7,438 bases of DNA from Patulibacter sp. (lineage in GTDB: Bacteria > Actinomycetota > Thermoleophilia > Solirubrobacterales > Solirubrobacteraceae), in assembly GCA_031119595.1 (NCBI GenBank), contig JAVHXX010000218.1:1-7438 (forward strand). The letters run 5' to 3'. Below the pieces are notes generated by a model. It was not told where the DNA came from, did no database searches, and worked only from the letters and a program-made list of their open reading frames with translations. Below are positions 5,350-7,438 of the stretch, piece after piece (the first letter of the stretch is position 1; every line of letters begins with the position of its first letter). Both the position numbers and the translations under genes were made by a program.

Positions 5350-5381
5350 CTTCCGGTCTGCAAGCCCCGTTGCACGGGAAG
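5350..5381. repeat. Two-part hairpin in the NlpC/P60 upstream gap
   Basis: An outer stem CTTCC/GGAAG (5350-5354 with 5377-5381) and an inner stem TGCAA/TTGCA (5359-5363 with 5370-5374) enclose the 6-nt loop GCCCCG, separated by a small internal loop. No T-run follows on either strand. It lies upstream of the possible riboswitch promoter and may be a terminator remnant of the upstream gene, a regulator site, or chance. Confidence 0.3.
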
Positions 5382-5434
5382 GAGTCGCGATTCCGAGGGC
5401 GTGCGCGCCAGACAGCTCGGCGCGGGCGCACTCG

Positions 5435-5446
5435 CCCCGATCGGGG
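5435..5446. repeat. Perfect 12-bp palindrome
   Basis: CCCCGATCGGGG is perfectly self-complementary. It lies in the 230-bp gap between the large secreted protein gene and the riboswitch leader. With no loop it suits a protein-binding site better than an RNA hairpin. No function can be assigned. Confidence 0.3.
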
Positions 5447-5459
5447 ACGCCACCATGCA

Positions 5460-5476
5460 GGAGGCGTCCCGCCTCC
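5460..5476 (-). terminator. Possible terminator hairpin after the large secreted protein gene
   Basis: GGAGGCG and CGCCTCC form a perfect 7-bp, GC-rich stem with a 3-nt loop, starting 54 nt after the stop codon of the secreted protein gene on the minus strand. The bases after it (TGCATGG) hold no U-tract, so it is a non-canonical terminator at best, a type often proposed in high-GC actinobacteria. Confidence 0.35.
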
Positions 5477-5529
5477 GAGACACGCCGGCGGCGGCGACTC
5501 ACCCGGGGGCGCCGTGGCGACCCATCCGC

Positions 5530-7438
5530 CTAGGATCCGGCCTTCGTGACCGACAGCGTGAAGTGCGGCGAGACGGTGTAGCTGACGACCGGATCCGGCA
5601 CCGGTGCAGGGAGCGTGGTCGACCCGCCGAGCGCGGCGTGCACGCCCTGGCGCACGCCCGATCCGAGGAGCCGCGGCCAGATCTGGTGGTCGGCGTAACA
5701 CGGCTGGCCCGGGTCCGGGAGGTACTCGGTGACCGAGCTCGCGTCCGACACGCCCAACGACTGGACGAACACGGAGTCGGCGAGCGCGGGCGCCGGGTTG
5801 ATCTCCGGCGCGATCGTCGCGGTGAACGCGTTGCTCCCGGTGGCGTCGCCGGAGTGGTCCTGCCCGTCGTAGGTCGCAGAGCAGATCGAGCTGGCCGCCT
5901 GCACGGACCCGCCGGCGAGCTGCACGGTCCCGTCGGTCACGCGGAAGACCCCGTCGTGGAAGTCGAACGTGCCCGACGTCCCGGTGGCGGTGCCGCTGGT
6001 GGTGGCGGCGTGGAGCCCGCCCTGCAGCCAGTCGTTGCTCTGGCTCGTGAAGCTGCCGGAGCTCTTCGCCGTGACGGTGTTGTCCCCTGAGAGCTTCAGC
6101 TGCAGGCGCGTCGCGACGCAGCTCGAGATGTCCGAGGCGCCGTACGCGTCGCCGTGGATGCCGAGGAGCTGCTCCGCGCGCACCGAGGCGAGGATGTCGC
6201 GGATCGCCCGCACGTCGGCGCCCTGGGCGCAGCGCTCCGTCGCCTTGTGGAAGCGGTGGTCGAGGATCAGGCGCATCGCGTCGACGATCTCCGCCTCGTG
6301 CGTGCTGGGGAGGCCGAGCAGTTGGGCTTCGCGCTCCCATCCGAGCGCCCGGCTGATGGCGTCGTCGGCGAGCGAATCGTCGGTCTCGGCCGCCAGGAGG
6401 ATCGGCTTCACGGACGACTGCCACTTCTGCTCGAACAAGGGCGCGAGCTGGTCGAGCACGCCGGAGGTGTCCGATGAGCCGCCGGCGAGCTGGCGTGTCC
6501 GCTCGGCGCCGAGCACGGCCTGCATCTCACCGGCGAGGCGGTGCGCCTCGTCGTTGGCGGAGGCGATGAGCGCGGCATTCGCCGCCGGGCTGGCCTCGCT
6601 GACCTGGTAGCCGGAGAAGTGGAGGACGGGCAGGACCTCGTCGCGGGCCGGTGCGCCGGTGCCGTCGGGATCACCCGACACCAGCAGCTCCGTGGGGCCG
6701 AGGTCGGTGCCGTCGCCGTTGAACGATGCCGGGGTCTCGTCCGCGATCTGCGCGTCCGTGAGGGGCACCGGAGGATGGATGCGCAGCAGCGCGGGCTTCA
6801 GGAACCGCAGACCACTCGGCTCAAGCGACACGCCCGCGCGGAACCCGACCGGGCTCCCGGCGACGGCCGTCAGCGGGGCCATCGTCACCGCCTCCTCTCC
6901 CACGAGCGCGCCCTCCGGGATCGTGAGCGTGTAGACGGTGCCGTCCGCGCCGGTCGTCTGGAGCTCGGCGTCGGCGTCCGGGTACGCCTCCTCCTCGACC
7001 GCACGGCTCTCGTCGACCTGCGGGGTGACGGTCGGACCGGTCGTCACGGCGCCCGGGTCCGGCGTGGGTGTGGGTGTGGCTGTCGGCGTGGGCAGCGGCG
7101 TCGGGCTGGGCGTGGCCGACGGCACGGATGACGGACCAGGCGCGACGGCTGCCGGCGCCGCCGGCACGGGCGTCGTGACGGGCTTCGCCGGGGCGGTGCT
7201 CGACGGCGTCTTCGCCGGGGCCTTCTTCACCGTGACGCAGTGCCGGACGACCTTCTTGCCCTTCTTCGTCGTGGTGCACTTCTTCGTCGCCGCCGGTGTC
7301 TTCTTGGCCGGCTTCTTCTCGGGCGACTTCCGCTTGGGCGATGTCTTCTCGGTGGCCGTCGCCTTCGACGCGTGCGCCGAGGCGCCGAGGTCGTTCGGTG
7401 TCGCCCCGGCGACGTCGACCGAAAGGCCGACGGTCAGC
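5530..7438 (-). CDS. Large, probably secreted protein with Pro/Thr linker and ZU5-like beta region; 5' end beyond the right edge
   Basis: The frame is open from the TAG at 5532-5530 to the right edge, giving 635 visible residues, with the N-terminus missing. Visible residue 1 is Leu at 7437. The first residues (LTVGLSVDVAGA) may be the end of a signal peptide. A Lys/Ala-rich basic stretch with two Cys (KKCTTTKKGKKVVRHCVTVK, about 52-71) follows, then a Pro/Thr/Ala linker to about 130 containing PTP repeats. A beta region at about 162-280 reads like a ZU5-type domain (YTLTIPEGALVGEEAVTMAP, GVSLEPSGLRFLKPALLRI, ending LHFSGYQV). Next is a mainly helical region at about 281-434, and then a beta-rich Gly/Ser/Thr region with Cys403, 440, 519 and 580 that could form disulphides. 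No catalytic motif is seen. The GTG at 7230 could be taken for a start, but coding-like sequence clearly continues upstream. The role is unknown; wall-associated or extracellular is the best guess. Confidence 0.85.
   Translation of the reverse strand, partial: LTVGLSVDVAGATPNDLGASAHASKATATEKTSPKRKSPEKKPAKKTPAATKKCTTTKKGKKVVRHCVTVKKAPAKTPSSTAPAKPVTTPVPAAPAAVAPGPSSVPSATPSPTPLPTPTATPTPTPDPGAVTTGPTVTPQVDESRAVEEEAYPDADAELQTTGADGTVYTLTIPEGALVGEEAVTMAPLTAVAGSPVGFRAGVSLEPSGLRFLKPALLRIHPPVPLTDAQIADETPASFNGDGTDLGPTELLVSGDPDGTGAPARDEVLPVLHFSGYQVSEASPAANAALIASANDEAHRLAGEMQAVLGAERTRQLAGGSSDTSGVLDQLAPLFEQKWQSSVKPILLAAETDDSLADDAISRALGWEREAQLLGLPSTHEAEIVDAMRLILDHRFHKATERCAQGADVRAIRDILASVRAEQLLGIHGDAYGASDISSCVATRLQLKLSGDNTVTAKSSGSFTSQSNDWLQGGLHAATTSGTATGTSGTFDFHDGVFRVTDGTVQLAGGSVQAASSICSATYDGQDHSGDATGSNAFTATIAPEINPAPALADSVFVQSLGVSDASSVTEYLPDPGQPCYADHQIWPRLLGSGVRQGVHAALGGSTTLPAPVPDPVVSYTVSPHFTLSVTKAGS
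7043..7120 (-). repeat. Low-complexity Pro/Thr-coding repeat
   Basis: On the plus strand this reads as repeated GGGTGTGG, GGCGTGGG and GGCGTCGG units, and on the minus strand it encodes the PTP-type linker of the secreted protein. Such degenerate short-unit repeats are prone to length change by slippage. The unit is imperfect, so it is a compositional repeat rather than a clean minisatellite. Confidence 0.5.

Noticed and set aside
1..7438. CRISPR array, insertion sequence, toxin-antitoxin or defence genes
   Set aside because: No regularly spaced direct repeats, transposase, or recognisable toxin, antitoxin or defence motif was found on either strand.

Overview
This is a high-GC (roughly 70%) chromosomal window with very high GC at third codon positions, GTG starts, tRNA genes without an encoded CCA, and Lys/Ala/Pro-rich secreted proteins. 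That style suggests a deep-branching actinobacterium, possibly class Thermoleophilia (Solirubrobacter/Patulibacter-like). The lineage is an inference from gene style, not from a phylogenetic marker.

Layout from left to right. (1) 1-2298, minus strand: a membrane-bound diguanylate cyclase (two TM segments, HAMP, GAF, GGDEF with GGEEL and an intact RxxD I-site). It is followed after 4 nt by a Pro/Ala-rich protein of unknown function that runs off the left edge. (2) 2402-2474, plus strand: tRNA-Ala(CGC), divergent from the cyclase. (3) 2475-2999: a 525-bp stretch without a credible gene. Most of it (about 2484-2810) is a long imperfect inverted duplication whose two halves match colinearly as reverse complements. 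(4) 3000-3743, plus strand: a class I SAM-dependent methyltransferase. (5) 3776-5158, minus strand: a co-directional run of an NlpC/P60 cell-wall hydrolase, a YnfA/UPF0060 four-TM protein and a 32-residue single-TM protein. (6) 5170-5292, minus strand: a ydaO-type cyclic di-AMP riboswitch in the leader of the NlpC/P60 gene, with a possible promoter just upstream. One aptamer hairpin loop is perfectly complementary over 7 nt to the Shine-Dalgarno region of that gene. (7) 5301-5529: a non-coding gap with several small hairpins. (8) 5530-7438, minus strand: a large, probably secreted protein with a Lys-rich start, a Pro/Thr linker and a ZU5-like beta region. Its 5' end lies beyond the right edge.

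How the pieces relate: two cyclic dinucleotide systems sit side by side, c-di-GMP synthesis by the GGDEF protein and c-di-AMP sensing by the riboswitch. The latter is coupled to peptidoglycan hydrolysis, a pairing well known in Actinobacteria. The other genes look like ordinary single-function neighbours. The least explained items are the fold-back element after the tRNA, the loop/Shine-Dalgarno complementarity in the riboswitch leader, and the uncharacterised secreted protein.
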